A stretch of 10,852 nucleotides of DNA from Gammaproteobacteria bacterium (lineage in GTDB: Bacteria; Pseudomonadota; Gammaproteobacteria; Eutrophobiales; Eutrophobiaceae). Below the pieces are notes generated by a model that was given only the letters and a program-made list of their open reading frames with translations, was not told where the DNA came from and searched no databases. Both the position numbers and the translations under genes were made by a program. Below, piece by piece: positions 1 through 6,770 of this stretch (the stretch's first letter is position 1; every line of letters starts with the position of its first letter). The stretch covers positions 1 to 10,852 of the forward strand of contig JAENIZ010000030.1 in assembly GCA_016844485.1 (NCBI GenBank), read 5' to 3'.

Positions 1-66
1 TAGTGACACATGAGTGCTGAGTACTGAGTCATGAGTACTGAGTTACGAGAACAGAGTAATGAGTGC
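1..66. repeat. Degenerate 7-bp tandem repeat, TGAGTNN units (left array)
   Basis: Eight consecutive heptamers run in one register from 11 to 66: TGAGTGC, TGAGTAC, TGAGTCA, TGAGTAC, TGAGTTA, CGAGAAC, AGAGTAA, TGAGTGC. The first ten bases (TAGTGAC at 1-7) look like a decayed continuation, so the array may extend beyond the window edge. The core xGAGTNN is well kept and the last two bases vary. No open reading frame is supported here. Its period and its T-x-A-G-T core match the array at 7459-7507, so the two probably belong to one repeat family (inference). The function is unknown. Confidence 0.8.
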
Positions 67-117
67 GTCGCTCCTGGACATCCATGTCCCCGCGACATTA
101 ATGCATCCTTGCATGTC
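67..117. repeat. Two adjacent small hairpins in the tyrA leader
   Basis: The first hairpin (67-96) has an outer stem GTCGC (67-71) with GCGAC (92-96) and an inner stem GGACAT (76-81) with ATGTCC (84-89). The inner 14 bases are a perfect palindrome. The second hairpin (94-117) pairs ATGCA (101-105) with TGCAT (110-114) around the loop TCCT, extended by GAC (94-96) with GTC (115-117). GAC 94-96 is claimed by both outer stems, so those outer stems are mutually exclusive. Both loops carry a CATCC(A/T)TG motif (79-86 and 104-111). No run of T follows, so a standard intrinsic terminator is unlikely. It could be a REP/MITE-like element or a leader structure of tyrA; I cannot decide. Confidence 0.5.
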
Positions 118-147
118 AAGTGAAAGGTGAAGAGTAAGGTATAAAAT

Positions 148-1038
148 ATGCTGATTAAACGTTTAGCTATTATCGGAGTGGGTCTCATAGGCGGCTCGCT
201 GGCGCGTGCCTTGCGGCGTGCACAGGCCTGTCGCACGGTAATTGGATGTGGCCGGGACCAGAAGCATCTGCAGAAGGCCGTTGATCTTAAAGTGATCGAC
301 GAATACAACGTAGATGTTGCGCGTGCAGTCAAGGATGCGGACGTAGTGGTACTGGCAACGCCACTCACAACCACTGAATCCCTGTTAAAGAATATGAAAG
401 GTTCACTCAGGAATGATGTCGTCATCACGGATGTGGGCAGCGCCAAGGGCAGTGTGGTTGAATCTGCACGCGCAGTATTAGGCCATCATTTGCCCCGATT
501 TGTACCGGGACATCCTATTGCCGGTACTGAAAAGAGCGGCGTGGAGGCTTCCTTTGCCGGTTTGTTTGAAGCACACCGCGTTATTCTGACACCATTGCCG
601 GAAACCTCCGTGGGCGCGCTCGAACTCATTACGAAGATGTGGGAAGCCACAGGGGCGGAAGTAGTGCATCTTGCGGTTGAACAACATGATGAAATCCTGG
701 CGGCGACAAGTCATTTGCCGCATATGCTGGCCTATGCACTGGTGGATTGCCTTGCCGGGATGCAGGATCGTGATGAAATTTTTAATTTTGCCGCGGGCGG
801 CTTTGCCGATTTCACCCGCATCGCCTCCAGCCATCCACAGATGTGGCACGACATCTGTTTTTCCAATCGCAAACAATTGCTCAAGGTGCTGGACCGGTTT
901 GGGGATCATTTAAATACGATCAGGACTGCGATTGAAAACGATGACAGCGATGCGCTGTTGGAGATCTTCACGCGTGCCAGGGACGCACGGGACAAATTTA
1001 CCGATCAACGCGGCAAGCGCAACGAGTCTACAGAATAG
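148..1038 (+). CDS. tyrA: Prephenate/arogenate dehydrogenase (TyrA), monofunctional
   Basis: This enzyme performs the oxidative decarboxylation step of tyrosine synthesis, turning prephenate into 4-hydroxyphenylpyruvate and/or arogenate into tyrosine. It acts in the cytosol. The 296-residue protein has an N-terminal Rossmann fold with the glycine motif GVGLIGGS at residues 10-17 and TDVGSAK at 94-100. The family signature GHPIAG is at 121-126, and H180 with SHLPH (188-192) marks the substrate pocket. The C-terminal all-helical dimerisation domain contains GGFADFTRIASSHPQMW around 217-233. There is no chorismate mutase domain and no AroA fusion. Residue 36, at the end of the second beta strand (GCGR), is Arg where NAD-dependent enzymes usually have an acid; this hints at NADP use (inference, weak). 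The ATG at 148 has AAGG at 136-139 as its ribosome binding site. It is the first gene of the block, and aroA follows after 19 nt. Substrate choice cannot be read from sequence alone. Confidence 0.95.
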   Translation: MLIKRLAIIGVGLIGGSLARALRRAQACRTVIGCGRDQKHLQKAVDLKVIDEYNVDVARAVKDADVVVLATPLTTTESLLKNMKGSLRNDVVITDVGSAKGSVVESARAVLGHHLPRFVPGHPIAGTEKSGVEASFAGLFEAHRVILTPLPETSVGALELITKMWEATGAEVVHLAVEQHDEILAATSHLPHMLAYALVDCLAGMQDRDEIFNFAAGGFADFTRIASSHPQMWHDICFSNRKQLLKVLDRFGDHLNTIRTAIENDDSDALLEIFTRARDARDKFTDQRGKRNESTE

Positions 1039-1057
1039 CGCCTGCATCTATTATTTA

Positions 1058-2389
1058 ATGTCAGACTCTTCTTCCATCAATTACATTGTCGCTCCGGGTG
1101 GTGTACTGCAAGGCAGGCACCGTGTGCCGGGAGATAAATCAATCTCGCACCGGGCCCTGATGCTGGGGGTTATTGCTGAAGGGCAGACAAAGATCATTGG
1201 TTTTCTGGAAGGTGAAGATACCCTGGCCACGCTGTCCGCATTCAGGGCTATGGGGGTAAAGGTCACACATCGCAGCCGGCAGGACGTTGTGGTGAATGGT
1301 GCCGGACTGCATGGTCTGACTGTTCCTTCCGGCACTCTTGATCTGGGAAATTCCGGTACCTCGGTGCGTCTTCTGGCAGGACTGCTTGCAGGACAAACCT
1401 TCGACAGTGAACTTACCGGCGATGCTTCATTAATGAAACGTCCCATGCGCCGCGTCACTGAACCATTGCAAATGATGGGTGCGGATATTTCCTGCACTGA
1501 ACAAGGGACATTACCTATCCGGATCCGCGGTGGCCGGAAACTTCACGGTATCGACTATACGTTACCGGTTACCAGTGCCCAGCTCAAGTCATGCCTGCTT
1601 CTGGCCGGACTATATGCCGAGGGCCAGACCTGTATTCATGAACCTGCCCCGACACGGGACCACACCGAGCGCCTGCTGGGGCAATTCGGTGTTGCGATCA
1701 AGCAGCGGAATAATACGATATGTGTCAACGGCGGCGGCAAACTGCGTGCAACAGAGATTAATGTTCCAGGGGATATCTCTTCCGCTGCATTTTTTATTAT
1801 CGGTGCGTGTATTGCCAAGGGATCAGATATTACGCTGGAGCAGGTGGGTATCAACCCGACGCGTGCTGCCGTTATCCATATCCTTAAGGCCATGGGTGCG
1901 GATATCACCGTGGACAAACAACGACTGCAATCCGGCGAACCGGTCGCCGATATCCGGGTACGATCCAGCCGGTTGCACGGGATCGACATCCCCGTGGAAC
2001 TGGTTCCGGTAGCGCTTGATGAATTTCCCGCCATCATGATCGCTGCGGCTGCTGCCAGTGGCAGGACTGTGCTTAAGGGGGCGGCTGAATTGCGCGTGAA
2101 GGAAAGCGATCGAATTCTGGCAATGACCGCAGGATTCAAGTCAATTGGCATCAAGGCAAAGGCGTATGAAGATGGTATGGAAGTGACGGGCGGCAGGATT
2201 CAGGGAGGTATGGTTGACAGTTTCAAGGATCATCGCATTGCCATGGCGTTTGCCATGAGCGGTCTGGCTGCAGAAGACGTTATCACCATTAAAGATTGCA
2301 CGAATGTGGATACCTCCTTCCCGGGGTTTATTGATCTCGCAAGTCAGGCCGGGCTGGATATTAAACCGGGAGATGCAGGTGACCGCTGA
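1058..2389 (+). CDS. aroA: 3-phosphoshikimate 1-carboxyvinyltransferase (EPSP synthase), class II type
   Basis: AroA joins phosphoenolpyruvate to shikimate-3-phosphate, giving EPSP, the sixth step of the shikimate pathway. The 443-residue protein is close to the usual 430-440. Visible motifs are DKS (26-28) in PGDKSISHRALML, GNSGTSVR (97-104), SAQLK (173-177), RDHTE (200-204), NPTR (266-269), the catalytic Asp in DEFP (321-324), KESDR (348-352) and DHRIAMA (391-397). DKS, SAQxK, RxxxE and NxTR together are the motifs used to assign class II EPSP synthases, which are generally less sensitive to glyphosate than class I; this is family knowledge, not a measurement here. The frame is open upstream to about 932, inside tyrA, but homology begins near the ATG at 1058. 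I see no good Shine-Dalgarno sequence before that ATG (the leader is AT-rich), so coupling to tyrA translation is plausible. The 3' end overlaps cmk. Confidence 0.95.
   Translation: MSDSSSINYIVAPGGVLQGRHRVPGDKSISHRALMLGVIAEGQTKIIGFLEGEDTLATLSAFRAMGVKVTHRSRQDVVVNGAGLHGLTVPSGTLDLGNSGTSVRLLAGLLAGQTFDSELTGDASLMKRPMRRVTEPLQMMGADISCTEQGTLPIRIRGGRKLHGIDYTLPVTSAQLKSCLLLAGLYAEGQTCIHEPAPTRDHTERLLGQFGVAIKQRNNTICVNGGGKLRATEINVPGDISSAAFFIIGACIAKGSDITLEQVGINPTRAAVIHILKAMGADITVDKQRLQSGEPVADIRVRSSRLHGIDIPVELVPVALDEFPAIMIAAAAASGRTVLKGAAELRVKESDRILAMTAGFKSIGIKAKAYEDGMEVTGGRIQGGMVDSFKDHRIAMAFAMSGLAAEDVITIKDCTNVDTSFPGFIDLASQAGLDIKPGDAGDR
2368..2381 (+). promoter_or_regulatory. Ribosome binding site deciding a GTG start for cmk
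   Basis: GGGAG at 2368-2372 lies six bases before the GTG at 2379. The in-frame ATG at 2373 directly abuts this GGGAG with no spacer, so it would be badly placed. Translation from the GTG also reproduces the usual CMK N-terminus (M-T-A-x-x-P-V-I). Both lines favour GTG, though the ATG would add only two residues. Confidence 0.55.
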
Positions 2390-3095
2390 AATACCGGTCA
2401 TCGCCGTGGACGGTCCCAGCGGGACGGGGAAAGGTACGTTATGCGGTTATCTGGCGCACTGGTTGCACTGGCATTTTCTTGATAGTGGTGCGTTATACCG
2501 CATCCTTGCCCTGTTGGTGGAACGTCATGCAGTTGATATCAATGATGAGGTTGGAATCGCGAGTCTGGCGGGAAAGCTTGATGTTAAATTTAACAATCCG
2601 GGATCGGGGCAGGAAATTGCAGTTGTCCTCAAAGGCGAGGATGTCAGTCAATTGATCAGGACAGAGTCCTGCGGAGCCGCGGCATCGCATCTGGCGGCCT
2701 ATCCAAAAGTACGCAAGGCATTACTGACCAGACAACGGGCATTTCGAAAGGCTCCGGGTCTGATCGCGGATGGCCGTGATATGGGTACTGTGGTATTTGC
2801 AGATGCGAGGTTGAAAATCTTCCTCACGGCGAGCGCGGACGAACGGGCGCAAAGGAGACATAAACAGTTGAAAGAGAAAGGGTTTGATGTTAACCTCCCG
2901 CAGCTTTCAGTCGAGATAATCGAGCGAGATACCAGGGATAGAGAGCGTACTGTTTCCCCGTTAAGGCCGGCAGATGATGCCGTTGTGATTGATACCACGA
3001 ACCTCAAGATCGAGGCAGTCATCAGTCGTGTATCAATGCTGGTACGTGATCGTCTTTCGGATATACCGGAATTCCCTGGTGAAAATATATATTAA
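2379..3095 (+). CDS. cmk: Cytidylate kinase (CMP/dCMP kinase)
   Basis: CMK phosphorylates CMP and dCMP to the diphosphates using ATP, feeding CTP/dCTP pools and recycling CMP from lipid and RNA turnover. It is cytosolic. The 238-residue protein has the P-loop GPSGTGKG (12-19), the nucleotide-binding DSGALYR (35-41), GRDMGTVVF (132-140) and the lid/arginine-rich segment RDTRDRER (183-190) followed by SPL (193-195). The region between about residues 55 and 95 fits the CMP-binding insert typical of bacterial CMKs. The start is taken as GTG 2379; the alternative ATG 2373 adds two residues. The gene overlaps the end of aroA by 11 nt and is followed 42 nt later by rpsA, the common cmk-rpsA pairing. 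In VVFADAR an Ala stands where many homologues have Pro (VFPDA); otherwise nothing is unusual. Confidence 0.95.
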   Translation: MTAEIPVIAVDGPSGTGKGTLCGYLAHWLHWHFLDSGALYRILALLVERHAVDINDEVGIASLAGKLDVKFNNPGSGQEIAVVLKGEDVSQLIRTESCGAAASHLAAYPKVRKALLTRQRAFRKAPGLIADGRDMGTVVFADARLKIFLTASADERAQRRHKQLKEKGFDVNLPQLSVEIIERDTRDRERTVSPLRPADDAVVIDTTNLKIEAVISRVSMLVRDRLSDIPEFPGENIY

Positions 3096-3137
3096 TTATT
3101 AACGCAACAATTGGCCCTTGGAAGAGGATATTTTTTA

Positions 3138-4808
3138 ATGAGTGAGAGTTTCGCGGAGCTTTTTGAACAAAGCCAAATCGAGGGCAAGATGCGCCCGGGG
3201 GCCATCATCAGTGCGATGGTGGTAGACGTCAACGAGGATACAGTCACAGTCAATGCCGGCCTCAAATCAGAGGGGCTTATTCCGATTGAACAGTTTTATG
3301 ATGAAAAAGGGAAACTGGAAGTTTCCGTAGGTGATGAGATCGATGTCGCCCTGGATAGTGTGGAAGATGGTTATGGCGAAACCCGCCTCTCGCGTGAAAA
3401 GGCAAAGCGGTTAATTGCCTGGAAGAATCTGGAAAAGGCCCATGAAGCGAATGAAACGGTGACCGGCATTATTGCAGAGCGGGTCAAGGGTGGTTTTACC
3501 GTCGATATTAATAATGTCCGTGCCTTCCTGCCGGGTTCCCTGGTTGACGTGCGGCCGGTAAAAGATACCGCTCATCTGGAAGGTAAAACTCTCGAATTCA
3601 AGGTCATCAAGATTGATCGCCACAGGAGTAATGTAGTCGTATCGCGGCGTGCGGTGGTAGAGCGTGAAAATACTGCGGAGCGCGATGCGCTGCTGGTGAA
3701 TTTAAAAGAAGGCGCGGTGGTCAAGGGCGTGGTTAAAAACCTTACCGACTATGGCGCTTTCATCGATCTGGGCGGAATTGACGGCCTGTTGCATATCACC
3801 GACATGGCCTGGAAACGGGTCAAGAATCCCGGCGAGATCGTCAACATCGGTGACGAAATCGAGGTCAAGATCCTCAAATTTGATCGCGAGCGTAATCGTG
3901 TTTCCCTTGGCCTGAAGCAGATGGGGGATGATCCCTGGGCAGACCTGACCAAACGATATCCGGAAGGGACGAAACTGCACGGCAGGGTAACCAATCTGGC
4001 GGATTACGGTTGTTTTGTTGAACTTCAGGAAGGTGTCGAGGGCCTGGTCCACGTCTCGGAAATGGATTGGACCAACAAGAATGTGCACCCATCCAAACTC
4101 GTGAATATCGGCGATGAAGTCGATGTCGTTATTCTCGATATCGATGCGGAAAGACGCCGTATTTCCCTGGGCATGAAACAATGTCAGCCCAATCCCTGGG
4201 AACAATTCGCCGCCACCCACAATAAGGGTGACCGTGTGAAGGGGACCATCAAATCCATCACTGATTTTGGTATTTTCATCGGCCTTGATGGCGGTATTGA
4301 TGGACTGGTACATCTCTCGGATATCACCTGGGCGGGTACCGGAGAAGAGGCGATAAGAAATTATGCCAAGGGTGAAGAGCTGGAGACAGTGGTGCTTGCC
4401 GTGGATTCTGAACGGGAACGGATATCTTTAGGCATAAAACAACTGGAAAAAGATCCGTTCTCAAGCTATGTTGCAGAATATCCGAAGGGCAGCATCGTTA
4501 GGGGCGTTGCTGAAAAGGTTGATGCCAAGTATGTTACGGTCAGGCTTGCAGAGGGTGTTGAAGGGCAGCTGAAGGCGTCGGAAATTTCGCTGGACAAAAA
4601 GATCGAGGATGCCCGGCATGAGGTCAAGGAAGGGGATGAACTGGAAGTCAAAATTACGGCCCTGGACAGGAAGAAACGATCGATTAATTTATCGATTCGG
4701 GCAAAGGAATCTGATGATGAAGCGGCCGCAGTTGAAGAATATTCTCCCGATTCCGGGAGTGGGGCAAAGTTAGGTGATATCCTGAAGGAACACCTGGAAA
4801 ATAAGTAA
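3138..4808 (+). CDS. rpsA: 30S ribosomal protein S1
   Basis: S1 is the large mRNA-binding protein of the small ribosomal subunit. It unfolds structured leaders and helps initiation on messages with weak Shine-Dalgarno sequences. The 556-residue product is one residue from the E. coli length and shows six S1 (OB-fold) repeats, roughly at residues 21-87, 105-171, 192-260, 277-347, 364-434 and 451-520. Repeats 3-6 show the RNA-binding pattern of Gly-x-Val, an aromatic-Gly-x-Phe turn and a Gly-Leu-x-His strand, for example DYGAFIDL (204-211), DGLLHITD (215-222), DYGCFVEL (289-296) and DFGIFIGL (376-383). Repeats 1 and 2 are the divergent ribosome-docking ones. The tail is acidic (ESDDEAAAVEE). 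The ATG at 3138 has GGAAGAGGA at 3120-3128. The frame is open nine codons further upstream but without homology. The AT-rich stretch 3081-3100 before the gene may hold a promoter, but I see no good -35. E. coli S1 represses its own translation; that is not demonstrable here. Confidence 0.98.
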   Translation: MSESFAELFEQSQIEGKMRPGAIISAMVVDVNEDTVTVNAGLKSEGLIPIEQFYDEKGKLEVSVGDEIDVALDSVEDGYGETRLSREKAKRLIAWKNLEKAHEANETVTGIIAERVKGGFTVDINNVRAFLPGSLVDVRPVKDTAHLEGKTLEFKVIKIDRHRSNVVVSRRAVVERENTAERDALLVNLKEGAVVKGVVKNLTDYGAFIDLGGIDGLLHITDMAWKRVKNPGEIVNIGDEIEVKILKFDRERNRVSLGLKQMGDDPWADLTKRYPEGTKLHGRVTNLADYGCFVELQEGVEGLVHVSEMDWTNKNVHPSKLVNIGDEVDVVILDIDAERRRISLGMKQCQPNPWEQFAATHNKGDRVKGTIKSITDFGIFIGLDGGIDGLVHLSDITWAGTGEEAIRNYAKGEELETVVLAVDSERERISLGIKQLEKDPFSSYVAEYPKGSIVRGVAEKVDAKYVTVRLAEGVEGQLKASEISLDKKIEDARHEVKEGDELEVKITALDRKKRSINLSIRAKESDDEAAAVEEYSPDSGSGAKLGDILKEHLENK

Positions 4809-4867
4809 ACTGGATTTGTTTTTTTCGAGGCATATCCTGTACCTTGATTAAAACGAGAATAATAATC

Positions 4868-5155
4868 ATGACAAAGTCAGAACTGATCGAATTACTGTCA
4901 AGAAGACAGACGCAATTGGCCTACCGGGATGTCGAACTTGCGGTCAAAACCATCCTTGAGCATATGGCTGATACCCTGTCCAATGGTGAAAGGATAGAAA
5001 TCAGGGGATTTGGCAGCTTTGCCCTGCATTTCCGGCCGCCACGTGTGGGCAGGAACCCGAAATCCGGTGAACCCGTGTCGTTACCCGCCAAACATGTCCC
5101 CCATTTCAAACCTGGTAAACAATTACGCGAACGCGTCGATCGCAATTCAAAATAA
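4868..5155 (+). CDS. ihfB: Integration host factor, beta subunit
   Basis: IHF-beta pairs with IHF-alpha to bind and sharply bend DNA, acting in nucleoid organisation, sigma54 promoters, recombination and replication. The 95-residue protein has the MTKSELI start, the helical dimerisation half (residues 1-40), RGFGSF (46-51), then the beta-arm GRNPKSG (61-67) carrying the intercalating proline P64, and the C-terminal HVPHFKPGKQLRERV (76-90). Sequence details such as the RR(Q)xxL start helix and VPHFKPGK fit IHF-beta better than HU or IHF-alpha. The ATG at 4868 is preferred to one at 4844 because homology begins here. The ribosome binding site is weak (GAG at 4855-4857). The gene follows rpsA by 59 nt, the usual gammaproteobacterial neighbour. 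Confidence 0.95.
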   Translation: MTKSELIELLSRRQTQLAYRDVELAVKTILEHMADTLSNGERIEIRGFGSFALHFRPPRVGRNPKSGEPVSLPAKHVPHFKPGKQLRERVDRNSK

Positions 5156-5180
5156 GCTTATATAATTTATTCTCACTCTG

Positions 5181-5219
5181 CCGGTGTGTGACAAGTTCAC
5201 CCATCCGGGCTATTGTTTT
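5181..5219 (+). terminator. Candidate hairpin terminator or attenuator after ihfB
   Basis: CCGG (5181-5184) plus TGTGTGA (5185-5191) can pair with TCACCCA (5197-5203) plus CCGG (5205-5208), with one T/C mismatch, one bulged T (5204) and a five-base loop (CAAGT). A short T-rich stretch (TATTGTTTT, 5211-5219) follows two bases after the stem. The T tract is interrupted, so termination would be leaky at best. The site sits 25 nt after ihfB and before the candidate lapA promoter, where partial separation of two transcription units would make sense. Confidence 0.35.
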
Positions 5220-5237
5220 CCTGTCTTCCACTGATTA

Positions 5238-5266
5238 TTGTTAAACCTTTGGGCTAACAGATTAAT
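5238..5266 (+). promoter_or_regulatory. Candidate sigma70-type promoter for lapA-lapB-pyrF
   Basis: TTGTTA (5238-5243) and ATTAAT (5261-5266) each match four of six consensus bases and are separated by exactly 17 bp, placing a start near 5273, about 17 nt before the lapA ATG. A perfect TATAAT also occurs at 5161-5166, but the 17-bp-spaced -35 there (GATCGC) is poor. AATCAATTTATAA (5264-5276) matches the IHF consensus WATCAANNNNTTR with one mismatch and overlaps the -10 region. These are eye matches only. Confidence 0.3.
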
Positions 5267-5289
5267 CAATTTATAACCAGGTGCACCCC

Positions 5290-5595
5290 ATGTCCCGTAC
5301 CATAAAGCGAGTTTTTTATATCTGTTTATTTTTCTTTGTGTTTATTCTTGGGCTGGTATTCTTCCTGAAGAATGATCAGGTAATGACATTCAATTATCTG
5401 ACAGGAAGTATTGAATTACCCCTTTCATTTTTGCTGCTATCAACTCTTTGTATCGGGGTCCTGCTCGGTATAACGGCCTTGCTTCCAATATTGGTGAATA
5501 TGAAACGCGAAAGATCAAGACTGGAAAAGCAGATCAAGGTGACTGAAAAGGAGGTAAACAATCTAAGGATTATACCTGTCAAGGATACGCATTAA
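5290..5595 (+). CDS. lapA: Lipopolysaccharide assembly protein A (LapA, DUF1049 family)
   Basis: LapA is a small inner-membrane protein that in E. coli works beside LapB in coordinating LPS assembly. The 101-residue product (E. coli: 102) has two hydrophobic segments, about residues 7-26 and 43-69, joined by a short polar loop with the family-typical FLKNDQVMTFNYLTG stretch (25-39). A charged C-terminal segment (about 70-93, MKRERSRLEKQIKVTEKEVN) with heptad-like leucine/valine spacing is probably a short cytosolic coiled coil. The ATG at 5290 is chosen with AGG at 5279-5281 as ribosome binding site; an in-frame GTG at 5281 would add three residues. The stop codon shares one base with the lapB ATG, so the two are likely translationally coupled. 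A candidate promoter lies just upstream. Confidence 0.9.
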   Translation: MSRTIKRVFYICLFFFVFILGLVFFLKNDQVMTFNYLTGSIELPLSFLLLSTLCIGVLLGITALLPILVNMKRERSRLEKQIKVTEKEVNNLRIIPVKDTH

Positions 5596-6770
5596 TGGAA
5601 TCAGCCTGGATAACATTAATCTGGTTATTGCCGATTGCCGCCGGCATCTCATGGTGGCTGGGGCGGCGTAGTGTCAGAGTCAGTGAGACAGATAATTTGC
5701 GCAGTATCCATCCGGAATATTTCAAAGGATTAAATTATGTATTAAATGAACAGCCGGACAAGGCAATTGAAGTCTTTATCAAGATGCTTGAAGTTGACAG
5801 CGAAACGGTTGAGACACATCTTGCCCTGGGCAATCTGTTCCGGAGGCGCGGAGAGGTCGACCGCGCGATTCGTATCCATCAAAACCTGATTGCGCGCCCC
5901 ACGCTTAATCGTGAACAACGCGCGCTTGCCTTACTGGAATTGGGAATGGATTACATGCGTTCCGGACTTCTTGATCGCGCAGAAGGTCTGTTCAAGGAAT
6001 TGGTGGAGACAGGATCACACTCAGTCCAGGCATTCTCGCAACTGTTGGATATCTATCAGCAGGAAAAAGATTGGGAAAATGCCATCAATATTGCGCGCAA
6101 ACTTGAATTTGCATCAGGTGAAACATTAAATGCGGTGATTGCCCAGTTTTATTGTGAGAAAGCGGAGGAATTGCGTTTAAGTGGACAGGAAAAAAGCGCA
6201 AAAGAAAATCTGCGCAAGGCACTCAGTATCGATCCATTTTGTGTACGCGCCAGTCTCATTGAAGCGGAAGAATTATATGAAAATGGAAAATTTAAGCAGG
6301 CGCTTGCTGCATATCAACGAGTTGAGTCTCAGGATTCTGAATATTTGTCCGAAGCAGTCAAACCTATGCTTAATTGCTACAGGAATCTGGATAAGGTAGA
6401 TGAATATATGCAGTATCTGCAGGTTATCGTGGATAAGTATGGTGGTATTACATCAATGTTGATGTTGGCAGAACTTATTGCCGAGCAGGAGGGAGAAGAT
6501 GCGGCGGCCAGGTTTATTACCTCAGAATTAAAAAAGCGTCCGACAGTGCGAGGTGTGAATCGCCTCATCGAATATGCCCTGGCACAGGCACAGGGAGGAG
6601 CCCGGGAAAATCTGATATCGATTAAGGATCTCACCGGAAAATTACTCGAGAATCGTTCGGTATATAAATGCCGTCAATGTGGATTTGACGCCAAATCATT
6701 GCATTGGCAATGTCCGAGCTGTAAAAATTGGAGTACGGTCAAACCCGTTCATGGAGTGGAAGGTGAATGA
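5595..6770 (+). CDS. lapB: Lipopolysaccharide assembly protein B (LapB/YciM), TPR protein with rubredoxin-type zinc ribbon
   Basis: LapB is an inner-membrane-anchored cytosolic adaptor. In E. coli it promotes FtsH degradation of LpxC, the committed enzyme of lipid A synthesis, and so balances LPS against phospholipid. The 391-residue protein (E. coli: 389) has an N-terminal membrane helix (about 5-22) followed by a basic WWLGRRS stretch. A long TPR array (about 40-320) follows, in which units such as FKGLNYVLNEQPDKAIEVF and LALGNLFRRRGEVDRAI are clear. The C-terminal metal-binding ribbon has C359-x2-C362 and C373-x2-C376. All four cysteines are present, so the metal site looks intact. AAGGA at 5581-5585 is a good ribosome binding site. 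The gene starts on the last base of lapA and overlaps pyrF by 8 nt, pointing to one operon. Confidence 0.95.
   Translation: MESAWITLIWLLPIAAGISWWLGRRSVRVSETDNLRSIHPEYFKGLNYVLNEQPDKAIEVFIKMLEVDSETVETHLALGNLFRRRGEVDRAIRIHQNLIARPTLNREQRALALLELGMDYMRSGLLDRAEGLFKELVETGSHSVQAFSQLLDIYQQEKDWENAINIARKLEFASGETLNAVIAQFYCEKAEELRLSGQEKSAKENLRKALSIDPFCVRASLIEAEELYENGKFKQALAAYQRVESQDSEYLSEAVKPMLNCYRNLDKVDEYMQYLQVIVDKYGGITSMLMLAELIAEQEGEDAAARFITSELKKRPTVRGVNRLIEYALAQAQGGARENLISIKDLTGKLLENRSVYKCRQCGFDAKSLHWQCPSCKNWSTVKPVHGVEGE
6753..6765 (+). promoter_or_regulatory. Ribosome binding site deciding a GTG start for pyrF
   Basis: GGAG at 6753-6756 is six bases before GTG 6763. The upstream in-frame ATG at 6751 has no Shine-Dalgarno sequence before it. 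The protein from GTG begins M-N-D-P-R-I-I-V, directly at the first beta strand of the barrel as expected for PyrF. Confidence 0.6.

Noticed and set aside
932..1057. Upstream extension of the aroA frame inside tyrA
   Set aside because: The extension overlaps conserved TyrA coding sequence and has no AroA homology; it is only an open frame.
1636..2154. 172-codon open frame on the - strand within aroA
   Set aside because: It is opposite the AroA active-site region, has low complexity (Ser/Ala/Ile), and shows no ribosome binding site or recognisable motif.
3111..3137. Nine-codon upstream extension of rpsA
   Set aside because: The extension reads through the ribosome binding site and lacks S1 homology; the ATG at 3138 gives the standard MSESFAELFE start.
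3702..4313. 203-codon open frame on the - strand within rpsA
   Set aside because: It mirrors the repetitive S1 domains on the + strand; its apparent repeats are the complement of S1 repeats, not a protein family.
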